A stretch of DNA of 64,000 nt from Actinacidiphila acidipaludis. Lineage in GTDB: Bacteria > Actinomycetota > Actinomycetes > Streptomycetales > Streptomycetaceae. The stretch covers positions 1 through 64,000 of the forward strand of contig NZ_JAINZZ010000002.1 in assembly GCF_019890725.1 (NCBI RefSeq), written 5' to 3'. Each line of letters begins with the position of its first letter. Position 1 is the first letter of the stretch. Of the stretch, positions 63,965 through 64,000 are shown one piece after another. A program made the position numbers and the translations under genes. The notes under the pieces are model-generated. The model had not been told where the DNA came from. It searched no databases and was given only the letters and a program-made list of their open reading frames with translations.

Positions 63965-64000
63965 GTGCCCCGTGTCACGTCGCGCCGCCGTCCCGAGCCC
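63965..64000 (+). CDS. Possible start of a further gene, cut by the right edge
   Basis: GTG 63965 opens a frame of 12 codons to the window end (MPRVTSRRRPEP). The only support is its divergent position from nadE and a CACAAT box 6 nt upstream. Too short to identify. Confidence 0.4.
   Translation, partial: MPRVTSRRRPEP

Overview
The window reads as the chromosome of a streptomycete (Streptomyces or a close relative in the Streptomycetaceae). G+C is very high with G/C at almost every third codon position. GTG and TTG starts, 1-4 nt gene overlaps and RNase P RNA are present, and many families are typical of this group: fused RNase H/phosphatase, F420 reductase, CYTH-CHAD protein, BTAD regulator with an ATPase domain, Prim-Pol, and secreted chitinase and xylanase. 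Most of it looks like chromosomal core (rnpB, map, panB, nadE, npdG, pterin dehydratase) interleaved with accessory genes. No tRNA, rRNA, insertion sequence or CRISPR array was seen.

Layout. 1-4.1 kb: the end of an RNase H/histidine-phosphatase fusion preceded by an almost pure C tract that encodes polyproline, then a KDPG-aldolase homologue, yaaA and an RNB exoribonuclease. 4.1-7.1 kb: rnpB, followed by an XRE-ImmA/IrrE regulator-protease coupled to a PIN-like ORF that has lost its end and runs into a methyltransferase gene. 7.1-10.7 kb: a 42-aa protein, a CYTH-CHAD protein, a long palindromic MITE-like repeat and a PAS/SpoIIE phosphatase. 10.8-17.8 kb: polysaccharide degradation, with a decayed GH43 gene, a GH18 chitinase and a GH10 xylanase. 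The GH43 and GH10 genes share the same promoter-operator arrangement; the chitinase has DasR-like repeats. A sigma-like gene and a SufS-like gene lie between. 17.8-19.1 kb: a tiny Cys-containing ORF and a PLP ammonia-lyase.

19.2-25.6 kb is the most unusual part. It is a complete NHLM-type peptide export operon on the minus strand: a 74-aa double-glycine precursor, a HlyD-like adaptor, a C39-peptidase ABC transporter and a second ABC transporter. No enzyme for peptide modification lies nearby, and the predicted 51-aa mature peptide has no Cys, Lys, Arg or His.

26-38.8 kb: PhzF-like isomerase, pterin-4a-carbinolamine dehydratase, Gfo/Idh/MocA oxidoreductase, drug efflux, serine hydrolase, beta-propeller lipoprotein, deacetylase-like protein, glycosyltransferase, VOC protein, polyprenyl-phosphate sugar transferase and an Rsm22-like protein. 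38.8-50.4 kb: CorA-type channel, phytoene-desaturase-like oxidoreductase, dimethylargininase, heme oxygenase, Prim-Pol, a lipoprotein, map, an MFS exporter, F420:NADPH reductase and an M50 protease. 50.5-64 kb: a large BTAD/ATPase/TPR regulator beside a DrrAB-type ABC exporter, an ECF sigma/anti-sigma pair, panB, a DHA2 efflux pump with its TetR repressor and a clear operator, an endonuclease/exonuclease/phosphatase-fold membrane protein, nadE, and the start of a further gene cut by the window edge.
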